Source: Lunularia cruciata (lineage: Eukaryota > Streptophyta > Marchantiopsida > Lunulariales > Lunulariaceae). From it: a DNA stretch of 64,000 nt. The stretch is from contig OX419758.1 in assembly GCA_948567375.1 (NCBI GenBank), positions 29,889,001 through 29,953,000 on the forward strand. Direction: 5' to 3'. Shown one piece after another: positions 21,570 through 33,260 of this stretch. The notes under the pieces were generated by a model. It searched no databases and had not been told where the DNA came from. It saw only the letters and a list, made by a program, of their open reading frames with translations. Made by a program: the position numbers and the translations under genes. How positions within the stretch are numbered: position 1 is the stretch's first letter; each line of letters opens with the position of its first letter.

Positions 21570-23026
21570 TTGTTAGATCACAAGTCAAAGACGATCATCT
21601 TCTATGCTACACATAGAATCGCAAATCGCAATCAAAAAGCTGTGATCCAGGCCGGTGCTTACGATTATCGATTTGGGGTAAACTTTGCGTTTGGTGGGGC
21701 AACTGCGCCTAATGACACTTCAAGATATGGTCCCATCTTTTGCCTTTCCAGATTGGCCAGTTTATCAGATTTAAAAAGAGTGCAGAATCTCAGAAGCAAC
21801 AACTCGGTAAGACTTACTTCAACTACTTCATTTTCTGTCACAATTAGAGAAATATTCGTGTATACGGGAGAAAAGACGCCTAAAATCTTGGCATATCGCG
21901 GTGTAGGTTATATGAGAGCACAATTCTGTCGTTTGTACTCCTTTGACTTATGCTGACATCGAATTGTGCCTTCGTCTGCAGCTTGTGCCCAAACAAACTC
22001 TCTCCTGCCCTCGAATAGCCGCCTACGGTAATGCACTATACACCATTGAAATCGGGGGAAACGACATCCTGTACGCATTATTTTTTTGAAACTTGACAGT
22101 GCCACAAATTCTGAGTGTCGTTATTCTCGCAGCCGTCGCAAACGTTGTGCAAGGAATCAAGGTACAAATTCATCAAAGTGTACCTCATTTGGAAGGTTTG
22201 AAGGTCGTTTCAAGTTGCCATCGTATTCTGCAAGTCACGCGAGGTGGACACCAATTGCAAGCCACTCTTCTCAATTCAAATATTTGTCTGTGCAGGATTT
22301 ATATAACCAAGGTGGACGAAATTTTAATGTTTATAATGCTCCTAATGCAGGTTGCTCCACGATAGCTATAACCTTATTGGCGGGCCAGGCAGTCGACTCT
22401 TTGGGCTGCATATTTTCGTCAACCAGTTAAATCAAGCTTACAATTCTTCTCTAGCTACAGCTATTCAAGCACTTCGAAATCAACGGATAGGGGAGAATAT
22501 CGCCATATTTGACTACTACAACGCTAAACCTGGAAGTTTTCACAAATCCTACGAGATACGGTAATTCTACTTCACATTCAAGATGTTGCTAGCTATGAAC
22601 CTGAACTACGTTAAATGCACTTGGCTGAGTTTTAATTGGATTATATTCACCAAGTTGCTCTGGATTTCTCTTTCAGTTACTTACAAGTGTACGCGTAGTT
22701 CGCATCATAAAGAGTATATCCTGGTCAAAACCTCATGCAACTATTCATCGCCATCCCACACTTTCGAGACATGACTAAATTTACGAATATTTGGACAAAA
22801 TGTATGGCAGGTTTCGATCCAGCAAGAACTTTGTTTGCATGCTGCGGGTCCTCAAGTGGACCCTTGAACTACATTACTGGTTTCAATAAATGCGCGAATC
22901 CGGATCAAGTACGTGAACTGGGACGGGGTTCACTTCACAGAAGCTTTCTACAGAGTCATTGCTAACTTTGCCCTCAATGGACAATTCACGGATTTCCGTT
23001 CAATTACACCGAACGATGTGACCTAG
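21570..23026 (+). pseudogene. GDSL esterase/lipase-like pseudogene, four exon remnants
   Basis: GDSL hydrolases are secreted plant serine esterases with five sequence blocks. Exon-like parts are 21570-21806, 21982-22161, 22295-22560 and 22811-23026, separated by GT...AG introns. Exon 3 to 4 joins in phase to give TRYGFDPARTLFACCG. Seen: 'YRFGVNFAFGGATA', block III GGND (22054-22065), 'NVYNAPNAGCSTIAITLLAG', 'NQLNQAYNSSLATAIQALRN', and block V WDGVHFTEA with catalytic Asp (22922) and His (22931). The first exon, with the GDSL serine, is missing. Exon 2 has an in-frame TGA (22087), exon 3 a shift near 22412, exon 4 a shift near 22908. Retained introns mean it is not a processed copy. It is the only host-gene remnant found. 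Confidence 0.85.
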
Positions 23027-25521
23027 AATTTGACAACTCTCGCAGCTCTGTCACATTCGATCAGGTGTATTCTGGAACATGCAAGGTCACCTTCACCTGA
23101 TCATACAAAAATTGTTACAGAAGCTTTCGGCTCGGGTTCGTAGAAATAAGAATCAATCAAGGATGACTTGTGGTATCCAAACTGTCCTTATTGGAGTTGG
23201 TTCGTGAGCGTAAGGAGCACTGGAGCACTTCTCACGTAGTTTGGATACATCTGTTAGAGATTTTTTCCTGTTTCATCAAATTATGTTGATCAGTTTGATC
23301 ATGAAATTTCAATTTGGATCTGAGCTTCGCAATTCACATTCAGTTGGCAGTATATGGATGAGAAGATCCCTCGTTTAAATCCAAACAAAACGGGCCATTT
23401 GCAAGTTTCTTTTAAGATTACAGTATCGATAAGTAGCTTCTCAAACTAAGGCTTGTTGTTCATATACCATTGTACGGGATACGTAATGGCTAACCCTTTT
23501 CTCATAGAAGCTGGATCTGTTGCTGGAAGCATTGCTATCCAGCAATGGTAGGACAAGGAAGTCAAAGAGTTCTACCGTAACAGAGGAAGTGAGCTATATG
23601 TGTCGGAAATTGCTTCATGTTTCGTCATAGTGAATGGAGTCTCTGCTCAGATCTAGGGCAGGAGACATTATAGAGATGATATCCTGTGAACAGGCAAAAA
23701 AATGTAGAGACATGCTACAAGGTTACCCAAGGAAGTAGCAGCATTTGCTGACAAATTTGTGGGAAGACGAACCTGTCTAGATCATAAAATTCAGCTCCCA
23801 ACTAGCTCATATAACGGCATATTCGAAGTGGGTATAGAGCAGAAACTAAATTCTAAATAACATGTCTGAGAAGAAGGCGACCGCGTGTGACATGTCTTAG
23901 GTTCATCCTATTCAATAATCGTATAAGACTCTGACGTTGATTCCCTGTTCATATCTAGATCGTCGTGCGTGGCCGTTGGCCTTGTTGACATCTTTGCGGA
24001 CTCAAGTCGCATGTACCGAACTCTTCGTTTATATTTAGTGGACATATGTGAACAACAAATCACCCGGATGAGTTTGACTCTTAGAGGTCTCTCTGAACTA
24101 CGGAGGTGGCAACTGACAGCTCGTTGGACCCTAATGTTACGCTCAAGTTTTAAATGTCGCAATTAGTAACTGAAAAGACGTGCTAAAACAGCCACGTCTT
24201 AAGTTCCTTGACAAAATTCGAGTGTTTCACTGATTGCTTTCAAGCAGTTCAGTTTTTTTTAAGCCTTCAAGCAGTGTTTCTTTGGTACAAAGCGGTCAAT
24301 AAGGAGAATCTGATACTAGTGGCGTTGTTACTTCAGCACATATTTTACGCGGTTGATATCGCATATATTAGGTACTTACAGAACTTTTTTATTAAATTTT
24401 ATTTTTTTAATGTTTTTTTTACAGAACAGGTTGTCACCTTCTTGGTAAGCACCATTAAGATGATGTTTTAAAACCGGAAATAGCCGACCGCCTGTGAGAA
24501 CAAGAAGGACGAGAAGACCTCTCATCAAGCTGAATAAGGAACAGACATAGAGGGTAAAATGGGACTAAGCTCAATAGTATCGGTAAGCGGTTTTGAATTT
24601 GTTTGAATTTGAATTTGTTGGATATGGGAATTTGTTTTAAAAAGCAAATGTTCATTGTCTTCTCACCTGGAGCTTGCTGTGATTCTTGAGCCATAATTTC
24701 TATGGATAAAAAACTCAGAATATTCTTGCAATCTAGATACTAGATGCTTTTGCGTTTGTGACGATACAAGGAAGGGAGAAACATACAAAGTGACAATGAT
24801 ATATATCTGATTCACGAAGAAGTCTCAGGAAGAGGAGAGACTAGAGTAAGTACAGTAGTGAGACCCTACGAGGAGTGAACACGCAATGTCATGGAAAGTT
24901 TAGACTAAGGTAGGCTACCCAGTCCTTCAGAAGGAGTAGGCTTTAATGATCAGCCTAAGAATGATAAGACAAGGAGAATAAAACCAGTTCATTAGTGTAA
25001 TTTGAACGAGAGACCGTATATACACTCCGATCGTATTATGTTATGAAAGCATGACCATAAGATCCAATCAAGATCGATACCAATGAGAATTTACGGTAGA
25101 AAAATGATTTTGACAATACATTCAATTTCTTCAACGTTTCCTTGACAATTTATATCAATGTGCCATGCACGTCTGTACTCCAGGTGCATCTTTCACATAG
25201 GCAGACGGTGAATTCTTAGTGAAAGAGTTTTCTTTTTGGATATGCCTTTTAATAATATATAGATTGTATTTTTAATAATTTGAAATTAGTTTTCTATATC
25301 TATGGTTATTCTATACACTCTCTTTTACCCTCTATCATGAGGTTTAGAATATCTTTTTCTTGTTGCTTGATTTATTTGTACATGATTTCATGGATAACCT
25401 CGTTCTTGTTCTCTTAAACCTACAATCAAATTATATACTTATCCATCATATTTAGAAATGTACGCATGACATAAGAAAGTAATAGCCAGATTCCAAATAT
25501 ACAAAACTAATGATTGGAAAT
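23027..25521. other. Unassigned low-coding sequence
   Basis: There is no reading frame with a family signature on either strand. A T-rich stretch (24240-24430) and a short 'tttgaatttg' repeat near 24595-24620 are visible. This may be the 3' flank of the GDSL gene plus unrecognised old repeats. Confidence 0.5.
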
Positions 25522-25523
25522 TA

Positions 25524-26262
25524 AGGGCCGGTCTAGGTTGACACCCCTCCAACTAGCAGGATCTTGATTGGTTTACAGATCAAGTTTATTTGGCAATTTC
25601 CATTTCCGTTCACTAGTTTGATGTTCAGTTGAAGCTAAGGACTCTCTTCAAGAAGAGTCTGCTGGGTTCAAGAAGATGTGTGCTCCAGAATCTATTCCTA
25701 GCTTGATTTCTAGATTTTCACAAATCAATTGTACACCAAGTGAACAAAAGTCAAGTGAACACCACATAAAACCAAAATTTTTTCATAATTGTAGTTCCTT
25801 TCCTGACTAATTCACCTAAGGAGAATGGAGTAATTTTATCACTAGCATTCAGGTATGGAAGCAATATCAAAAGAATTTGTAGGGTACCTAAGTTTTGTTC
25901 TAATCTTGACATCGGAAGAAGCACATAGCCTGGGTGTGTATAGCCTGTTCTGGACGACTGGGTGTTGGATTCTTTTGTGCTAGAGCTTTTGGGGAATCTT
26001 CTTATTTTTATTAAAATATTTTTATTTTAGGTCATATCTTCTCAAAAGCGATTGTGTGTGCAGATACTCACCTGCACACAATGGCGCAAGAGGAAATATT
26101 ATGCAGTCAGAAATGGAAAATGGGACTGGAAAATGTCAATGCAAAATGGAACCTAAACTAAAGAATGCAAATAGAAATTGCCAAGTAAACCTCATCAATA
26201 AACCAATCAGAATCCTGCTACTTGGAGGGTAGCAAGAAGGGGCGTCAACCTAGACCAACCCT
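25524..26262. mobile_element. Non-autonomous DNA transposon with ~95-bp terminal inverted repeats
   Basis: The left end (AGGGCCGGTCTAGGTTGACA) is the reverse complement, with some changes, of the right end (AGGGTTGGTCTAGGTTGACG). The match continues through 'gcaggatcttgattggttta' and 'tttggcaatttccat' for about 95 bases, with a short extra piece in the right arm. The element is about 739 bp, has no open frame, and is bordered by TA on both sides (25522-25523, 26263-26264); a TTA/TAA duplication is an alternative. An inner 12-base inverted pair 'tgtgtgtgcag'/'ctgcacaca' lies near 26052-26078. The superfamily is undecided. Confidence 0.7.
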
Positions 26263-26264
26263 TA

Positions 26265-27117
26265 TAGGAGGAGTCCATATAAGCCACATGTAGTAGTATA
26301 GAATCTCTAACATAAGATAATACAACTTCTTCTCAGTTACAATGGTGTAAGACTCTTTTTGAATCAAACTGGCAAGTATAGTAGAGTGCCACAAGCCTTA
26401 GTACTATTGATGAGACTATTTTATCTCTATACTTATTGCACGTTTTTAAAAATAAGACTATAATTGGAGGTCTTAGGGTCTAAACCAAAGGAGGTATTAT
26501 GACTTGATAGATCAGTTTTTGCTAATGCTTTGTGGACATCAACATACTTCTCCTCCACAAGTTTGTCAAAGATAGAATATGAATATATTTTAGAATTATT
26601 TGAAGTAGCTTATACCTTTAGTGGTGTCAAGGAGTTTTTTTGGATGGTTGTATAAAAAGAGATGTACTCTTGTACACACACACACACGAATATATAAAAT
26701 GGTCATCAATGTATTGAATTGTCAAGATGTAGAAGTGCTTATGAAGCATTAGATCTATTGTGATTGGTCAAGTTTTCCTACATCTTATTTCTCATGAAAT
26801 TCTCGTAAATATAGCATTCTTGTCACTTCCAATAGCATATGTGTCTATGCAATTTAGAATAGCTATTCCCAAAGGTTTTAACATAATATCTCTAACATCT
26901 AATGCATTATAGTACTCTTAAGACATAGATATCCATCCAAATTAGCTTGATTTGTAGGTGTGTATTGAGAAATTTTTTTAAAGAAATTTTTTTCATATCC
27001 ATCCCAATTGGTTGTCATGCGTATATACATAACTATATAACATACATTGCTATCAACATCACACACTATAGAAACACAAGTCATACATAAGTCATACATG
27101 GACTCTAAAGTGCCACA
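26265..27117. other. Unassigned sequence with a short CA repeat
   Basis: I recognise no gene. A short (CA)n run lies at about 26673-26687. The right border coincides with the start of family G homology at about 27118. Confidence 0.5.
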
Positions 27118-29017
27118 ATAATCAATTTGTTTATACAACTCAAATCAGGCTCAGTCAGATCAGTACTTGATCTATCACTCCATAATCCACCAACAACTAG
27201 GCATCATACAGTCAAACCATATCCACTCTAGCTAAGAGAATGATGCTTGCTGGCCTTTGTCCACCATAGCCAAGAACTCTAAGGCTCAGCATCAAAGAAG
27301 TGAGCTTTCTAGAGCTGCACTTTGAAATTATATCCACTGGTCTCCAACCTTAACAATCTCGCTGATGGCACATCCAACGGTGCAAATGGTGCTAAATGAT
27401 GGTGGACCCTACCATGTAGTTAGTGCCCCAAACACAAAATCTGACCGTCAACAACTAGTCCATGAGTAACTACCAAAATATTCTTGACAACCAACACTCT
27501 ACCATAAGAGCCACATAACATACACATAAAGTTTACATGTACAAGTGCCAAGTTTGGGTCCATAGTACCATCAATGTTTGGGAGGTGGCATGGTGCACAA
27601 TTGTGCACATGATCCTTCCAAAACATACCATCATGGCCTTCCAACACAAGAACTCCATATGGCAAAACCTTGTGCATTTTCAAGATAGTGCGGCTTGTAG
27701 AAACATCAAATGTCATTGATGTTGTTTGTTGTAGATATACATAATCACCTGGATGAAATTGATGGATCAAGGGTCTATAACCTCCTCTTCAAATGGTAGC
27801 AAAGCATAAGGCATCTCTATGTTGAGTAATAGCCAAGCTCTCAAAGGCCATTGGCATCACTCTCCAAAAGATCTTTGCCCGTTTAGAACATGCACTCATC
27901 CATACATTTAGATCATCCAAGTCCAACATCACAATTGCATCTTAATGAAAAGCTATAGGTAAATTTGGATCTCATCCATAGAGTAGAAAGTAAGGAGAGA
28001 AGGATGATAAGCAGACTTGCCAGTTGAACTAATAGCCCATGGCCAACCAAGGTAACTAGAGATCCCAATCTCCCAAGTAACCTCTCTGCAAACCATACTT
28101 TTGCAATCCTCTTTTCACTATCTAACCCACTCTCTTTTCTAAGCCATTTGCCTTAGGGTGATATAGGGAGGTAGTAAGCTGATCAATCAAAGCCTTGTCA
28201 CACAAGACTTGAAACTCCCCCAAGAACTATGTACAGTGATTAGTCAAAATCTCATCGGGTGTACCAAAATGACTAAGAAATGGATCCATGAATGAGTAAG
28301 TTGTCCTTTCATTGGACTTGTTAGGAAGTATCACCAGCTCAATCCACTTGGAGAAGTGTTCCACCATCACCAAAACATATTGATGATGTCTCATAGTCAA
28401 TGGTAAAGGTCCAATGAAGTCCAAACTCTAACATTAACCCAATTCCATGATATGTAATAGATGTAATTGTAGCATAAGAGCAATAAATGATGTTATAATT
28501 TGGTCACAAACCACACATTTTTCAATAAAATATTGTACATTGGTATGCATACCACACCACCAATAATGATTCTAAAGTAAACTATATGTATGTTTTACTC
28601 CAAAATGTCCTAGCTCCTCTTAATCATGATGGACCAACTGTGGGCTCTGAGATGGAAGTGGTACTACTCTCACTCTACCATCTTCCCATATATGAAGAAG
28701 GTGTTTGCACTCCAATTTGAACCATCTAGCTTGCTAAAGAACATGGAATCTTCCTTGGTCTCAACTATGCCACCTACAACACTAGTGCAAAGATAGTTCA
28801 TCACTAAGACATCATCATGAATGTCTTGTTAAACTATACCACCATCTCCACTCTCATAATCTATGACCTCATTAACTCCTCCTCCATGTATTGAGAGAGA
28901 TACCACTATAGCCTCAAAAAATATACATAAAAAGCCATATGCATGGCAACCTGGCACCATCTCTTCATTTGTCTCACCATGCCAACATGCTCTGATCTAA
29001 TCTTGCTAGCTTGGGAC
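27118..29017 (-). pseudogene. Family G integrase (third gypsy family), degraded
   Basis: Minus-strand frames give a zinc domain near 28490-28580 ('YFIEKCVVCDQ', the CxxC pair). The core follows at 28227-28424: 'MDFIGPLPLTMRHHQYVLVM', 'VEHFSKWIELVILPNKSNER', and DEILTNHCT, where the usual second catalytic Asp is Asn. The C-terminal tail at 27420-27770 reads 'FHPGDYVYLQQTTSMTFDVS', 'GVLVLEGHDGMFWKDHV', 'CAPCHLPNIDGTMDPNLALV'. The region 27124-27480 also aligns with 57600-57960. The RNase H part is not seen. On the right it is cut by the A4 LTR. Confidence 0.75.
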
Positions 29018-29704
29018 TCTAAGCCGGCCCATCTCTCACTTAGGATGAACCTCTTATGGCTATTATGGTAACGCAATATGGACTAAGAAGGCAAGGAACC
29101 CCAACTCCATTTTACTCCTCCAAGGCTAACACTCCAAGACTCAAGACATTGCTCACTAGAGAACTCAATGAGAGAGAGATAGTTGCAAATGAAAGGATGA
29201 TGAGTACATCCTCACCCTTAGTTTATATACTTGTAAAATAATTACATACCAAAGTTACTAATTACTGAGTAACTCAAGTTACTAGGCTAAAAGTCAAAAT
29301 AAAGTCAAAAAGCTAAAGGAATATTCATCCTCATGAAAATATTCTTTTAAGCATGTGGTCTTATCTTGACCCAACCACTAAGTCAAGGATTCCTTCACAT
29401 GGGCTATCTTGGACCATAAAAGAATCCAAAACAAAAAGCTTGTGGGTCCAAGAGTTCTTAACTCTTTCCTCAAAGTCTAACACCTAAGAATAATATTAAG
29501 TCAATATAATAGAATCCAAAATAATAGTGTTCATCTTTTCTATTTCCTCTAAAGTAAGGTCTTCTCTATCTTAGCTATCACCAACTTTAACTAATCATGA
29601 CTAATGTAGAACCATCCTTTATCTATATAAATAATATCTCTCAAGTACTTGTAATACCAAGCTAAATATCATAACACCACACACATGCACAAATGGGTGT
29701 TTTA
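29018..29704 (-). repeat. A4 3' LTR
   Basis: This is the complement of a family A LTR. The right end (gggtgttttatttacccc) corresponds to the purine-tract/LTR junction of A3, and the left end (taagccggccc) to the TGTGAGCC terminus, with the exact base uncertain (29018 or 29020). Left flank GACTC (29015-29019) resembles GACCC at 45903-45907, right of the A5 LTR. Confidence 0.85.
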
Positions 29705-29748
29705 TTTACCCCCTAAGTTTTCACTTTGTCCTCAAAGTGAAGGTCTCT

Positions 29749-30830
29749 CTACCTTCTACGATACATCTTCAACGTATCATGCTTAATCCTATCAAAGTGT
29801 CTTCCTCCCAACTCCTTGAGATCATAGGTGTAATTGCTCCACACCTTCTTCACTATGAAAGGTCCAAAACACTTAGGCAAAAACTTCTTTTGCACTCTCT
29901 TGAATTGAAAGGAATCAAATAACATTACCCAATCACCTTCTTTGAAAGACTTCACCTTCTTCTTGCCTTGCCTCTTGTCATAGCTCTCCTTTTGTTTCCT
30001 TTGAGCTTGCTCCACATGAACCATAGCAATTGCTCTTGCCCCTTCCAACTCCATGAGTTGATTCTTCCTTGACTGCTCTACATCACCTCCTTGTGCTTTC
30101 TTTAATCTCCTATAAATGCTTTGGTAGGTAGGAAGATCAAAGTGAATAGGTAAGGTAGACTCAATACCATATACCAATTGAAATGGAGAATAACCGATAG
30201 AAGTCTTCATGGTTGTACTATACTCCCACAAAATTGCATGAATCCTCTTGTCTCAATGATGTTTAGCTCTCTCTATTTCTACATCTTTGGCCAACATTAT
30301 GCACAAGGTCTAATTAGTTCTCTCTGCCAAGGCATTGGAATTTGGCTAATAGGATGTAGTTACTCTATTTGTGATCGAGAAGAAATGTTGTAGCATGGTT
30401 GTAGAGATGTTTCCTATATACTCTCCTCCTCTATCAAAAACCAACTCCAAAGGGCATCCAAACCTAGTGATAATGCATTCATAAAGAAATCTACCCACTT
30501 CATCTTGATTCTTGTCCCTCAATAGTCTAGCCTCAACCACTTGGTAAGGTAATTAGTAACTACCATAATGTACCAATTGTTCCTTGGGGTTCTATTGAGA
30601 GGACTTACAATTAAATTCCCCATTTCTCAAAAGGTCCTAACAATGGAATTGATCTAAGTGGTGGAATGGAAGTAGATATTCTAGCAAAAGCTTGACAAAC
30701 ATGACAAATTTTGCAACAATCAAGACAAATCCTTGAAAATCCCTCTCCAATGGTAACATGCATCTAGAATTTTGAAAGCAATCACATTTCCTGCAAAGTG
30801 TCCTCCACATACTAAACCTTCATGAAACTC
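29749..30830 (-). pseudogene. A4 integrase
   Basis: The C-terminal 160 residues are open (29749-30231) and include 'FDLPTYQSIYRRLKKAQGGD', 'GKKKVKSFKEGDWVMLF', and the GPF motif 'LPKCFGPFIVKKVW', ending KMYRRR. The core at 30346-30540 has 'RFLYECIITRFGCPLELVFD' with FDRGGEY (second Asp). A broken frame near 30330 carries ALAERTN with the catalytic Glu. The zinc domain is at the end of the RNase H frame (FHEGLVCGGHFA...DACYHWRG). Integrase joins the cDNA to host DNA; here it is broken near 30235-30345 and 30545-30715. Confidence 0.85.
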
Positions 30831-31660
30831 CTTTGTGAGTAGGATAGACTCTTCCGTACCCACTTCTCTTTGAAGTAGACCATCTGCTCCTTGGTGAAAA
30901 AGAATATCCTCCACCATTGTGTAAGGTCTAGATCTTGCTTCAAGGGCCTTCCCCTCCCTAGCATGCATCCCTCTTGGATAGTTACCTCTTGTCACAAAAT
31001 CCACAATCTCCTCGTACTTCATTGGAACCTCTTGAGTGATTGAGATTGTCATGAACTCCTTATCCGATAAAGAATCATCCATGGCCTCATCTCCATCATG
31101 ATCATAGGCCCTATATAACAAATCAGCATTTGCATGTTTCTTTCCTGGTCTATCCTCAATGGTGTAGTCATACTTAGACAAGAGTATTATCCAACTTGCT
31201 AGCCTCCCTTCCACATTAGGCTTGTTGAAGATGTACTTCAAAGCCTTGTGATTTGTGACAATTGTGGCTTTTGCTTCAATCAAGTAGTGTCTAAAGTTCT
31301 TCAGACCAAAGATCACTGCCAACCCTCTCTCTCCGTGACAATAGTTCTTTTCTGCTGAAACCATCTACCTACTAGCATAAGCTATTGAATGATCATGTCC
31401 ATCTTGGTCAAATTGACTAAGAGTGCATCTTATAGCTACATTAGAAGCATCGGTATAGAGGATGAAAGGTTTACTCTAGTCAAGTTTAGCGAGAATTGGA
31501 GCTATAACAAGGGGTTCCTTGTGCTTCTCAAAAGCTTTGAGAGCGTCCTTGTCTTCCAAAATCATCATTTAATCCACATCCTTCTTCATGTAGATGGTCA
31601 ATGGATAAGCCTTGTTGGAAAATGAGAAGATGAACCTCCTATAGTACCCAATCATCCCCA
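30831..31660 (-). pseudogene. A4 RNase H and RT-IN linker
   Basis: A 214-residue open frame (30720-31364) covers 'ERGLAVIFGLKNFRHYLIEA', 'IVTNHKALKYIFNKPNVEGR', 'YDYTIEDRPGKKHANADLL', the linker 'SITQEVPMKYEEIVDFVTRG', and the integrase zinc domain start. The first part of RNase H lies at 31370-31660 in other frames. The 'DHKAL' motif of the family is NHKAL here, a lost acidic residue. Confidence 0.8.
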
Positions 31661-31670
31661 AGAATTGTTG

Positions 31671-32512
31671 TTAGTTTGTCAAGCTTGAAGGGAATGGAAG
31701 GTCTAAGATTTTCCTCACCTTCTTAGTGTCACCTGATAATCCATTCTTGGAGATGATGTGCCCCAAAAGTAGACCTTCTGCACATCCAAAAATGAATTTC
31801 TCTAGGTTGAGTGATACATTTGCCTCATCCAAGCATTGCAAGACCTTGATTAGGTACTCAAAGTGCTCCTCTTTGCTCCCATAGACACAAAAGTCATCAA
31901 TGAAGTCTCTCATAAATTTTCCAACAAAAAGTTCAAATACTTTGTTCATGAACCATTGGAATGTGGTTGGAGCATTGCAAAGCTCAAAAGGCATGACCTT
32001 GAAAGCATAAGTTCCCCAAAGTGTGGTGAATATGGTGAGTTGTTGATGCTCTCGTGTAATCTTGATTTGGTTATATCACTATAACCATCTCCAAAACTAT
32101 ATCTCTCATGACTTGCAACCTCCTTTAAGATCTTATCAATGAATGGTAATGGGTAGTAGTCCTTCTTGGTAACAACATTGAGCTTCTTGTAATCCACACA
32201 TACCCAAAGCTTGCCATTCTTTTTCTTCAGAATGACAATTGGAGACACCCATTTTGAATTCTCCATCTCAAAGATAAATCCAACCTCCTTGAGCTTATCA
32301 ATCTCCTCCTTCACCACCAAAGATATGTGGGGGCTAATGTGATGTTGCTTTTGGCGGATTGGTCTTGCATATGACTCCACCTCAATCTTGTACTCTTCCA
32401 AGGTGACTTCCTTTAGATCCTTGTAATTGAAAGCAAACACATGGATGAACTTGCATAAAATCTCCTCAAATCTCACCTTCTCCTCCTTGGTAACATTTGG
32501 ACCATACTTCAA
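31671..32512 (-). pseudogene. A4 reverse transcriptase
   Basis: Two overlapping open stretches (31671-31994, 31946-32512) give 'KYGPNVTKEEKVRFEEILCK', 'LVVKEEIDKLKEVGFIFEME', 'VSPIVILKKKNGKLWVCVDY', 'KKDYYPLPFIDKILKEVASH', 'YSFGDGYS', 'MPFELCNAPTTFQWFMNKVF' and 'RDFIDDFCVYGSKEEHFEYL'. Both catalytic regions (GDGYS and FIDD) are intact in sequence; a frame change near 31990 separates them. Confidence 0.9.
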
Positions 32513-33260
32513 GGTGGAAAACCTCTTTTTTCTATTTCTCCAAGTGTCAATTGTGATTTATCTAGGTCCTTCAAAACCTCTAGCTTAGGTGGAAAATCCA
32601 TAGCACACAAGGGATACACATATGAATCAAATTCAGATTCATCCTCCTTTGTGTAAGTCTCCTCTTCCATGCTTGTGTCCACACCTAAAGCTCCTTCTTC
32701 AGAATCTGATTCCCAATAATCAAAAGATGGTGTATCTGAATGTGAAGTGTTGGTGGTGTTAGTCACAAGAACTATGACTCTATAGTTTGATAGTCCAATC
32801 TTCAAGTACCCTTTGTGCCATCTATTAGTTGTGTGTGCTGCTCTCAACCATGACCTCCCAAGAATTAAGTCATAGCTTGAATCCTTCAAGACTTGGAAAG
32901 TCATGAGATTTTGAACTCATATAATTGTTACTACGACTTTATCCATCACCCCTATTGGTCAAATTTGTTGTTTGTTTCATGCTCACCAAAAATGTTGAAG
33001 GTTTTAAGGGTATCATACCCAACTTCTTCATCAACCTTTCTGACATAACATTAATTGCTAATCCTCCATCAACCAATGCATCTTTGATGTTGTGACCATT
33101 CACTTTCACATCAATCTTGGAGGCATATTCACAAGCCTCCCATGGTGTTGGCTTGGCATCCACCACCCCAATTGATAGGGGAACTTTTTCCTTCTTCTTC
33201 CTTTTGCTCCTTGTAGAACTCAAACCACCTCTAAGCTCTTTTCTCAAAGTAGGATTCTAA
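32513..33260 (-). pseudogene. A4 aspartic protease region
   Basis: Frames at 32939-33247 and 32509-32904 give 'KVNGHNIKDALVDGGLAINV' with the D-G-G triad, 'SERLMKKLGMIPLKPSTF', 'SSYDLILGRSWLRAAHTTNR', and the acidic linker SDSEEGALGVDTS. A short gap with a frame change near 32930 lies between them. Confidence 0.8.

Noticed and set aside
24208-24471. Open frame of 87 residues rich in Phe and Leu
   Set aside because: It arises from a T-rich stretch with no family signature. Hydrophobicity alone does not make it a membrane protein.
26280-26900. Copia-type polymerase remnant
   Set aside because: Some phrases looked familiar, but no RT or integrase motif could be read in any frame.
29018-29060. 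Exact left border of A4 at 29018 with a perfect target duplication
   Set aside because: The LTR terminus is eroded. GACTC against GACCC is only four of five, so I report it as possible, not proven.
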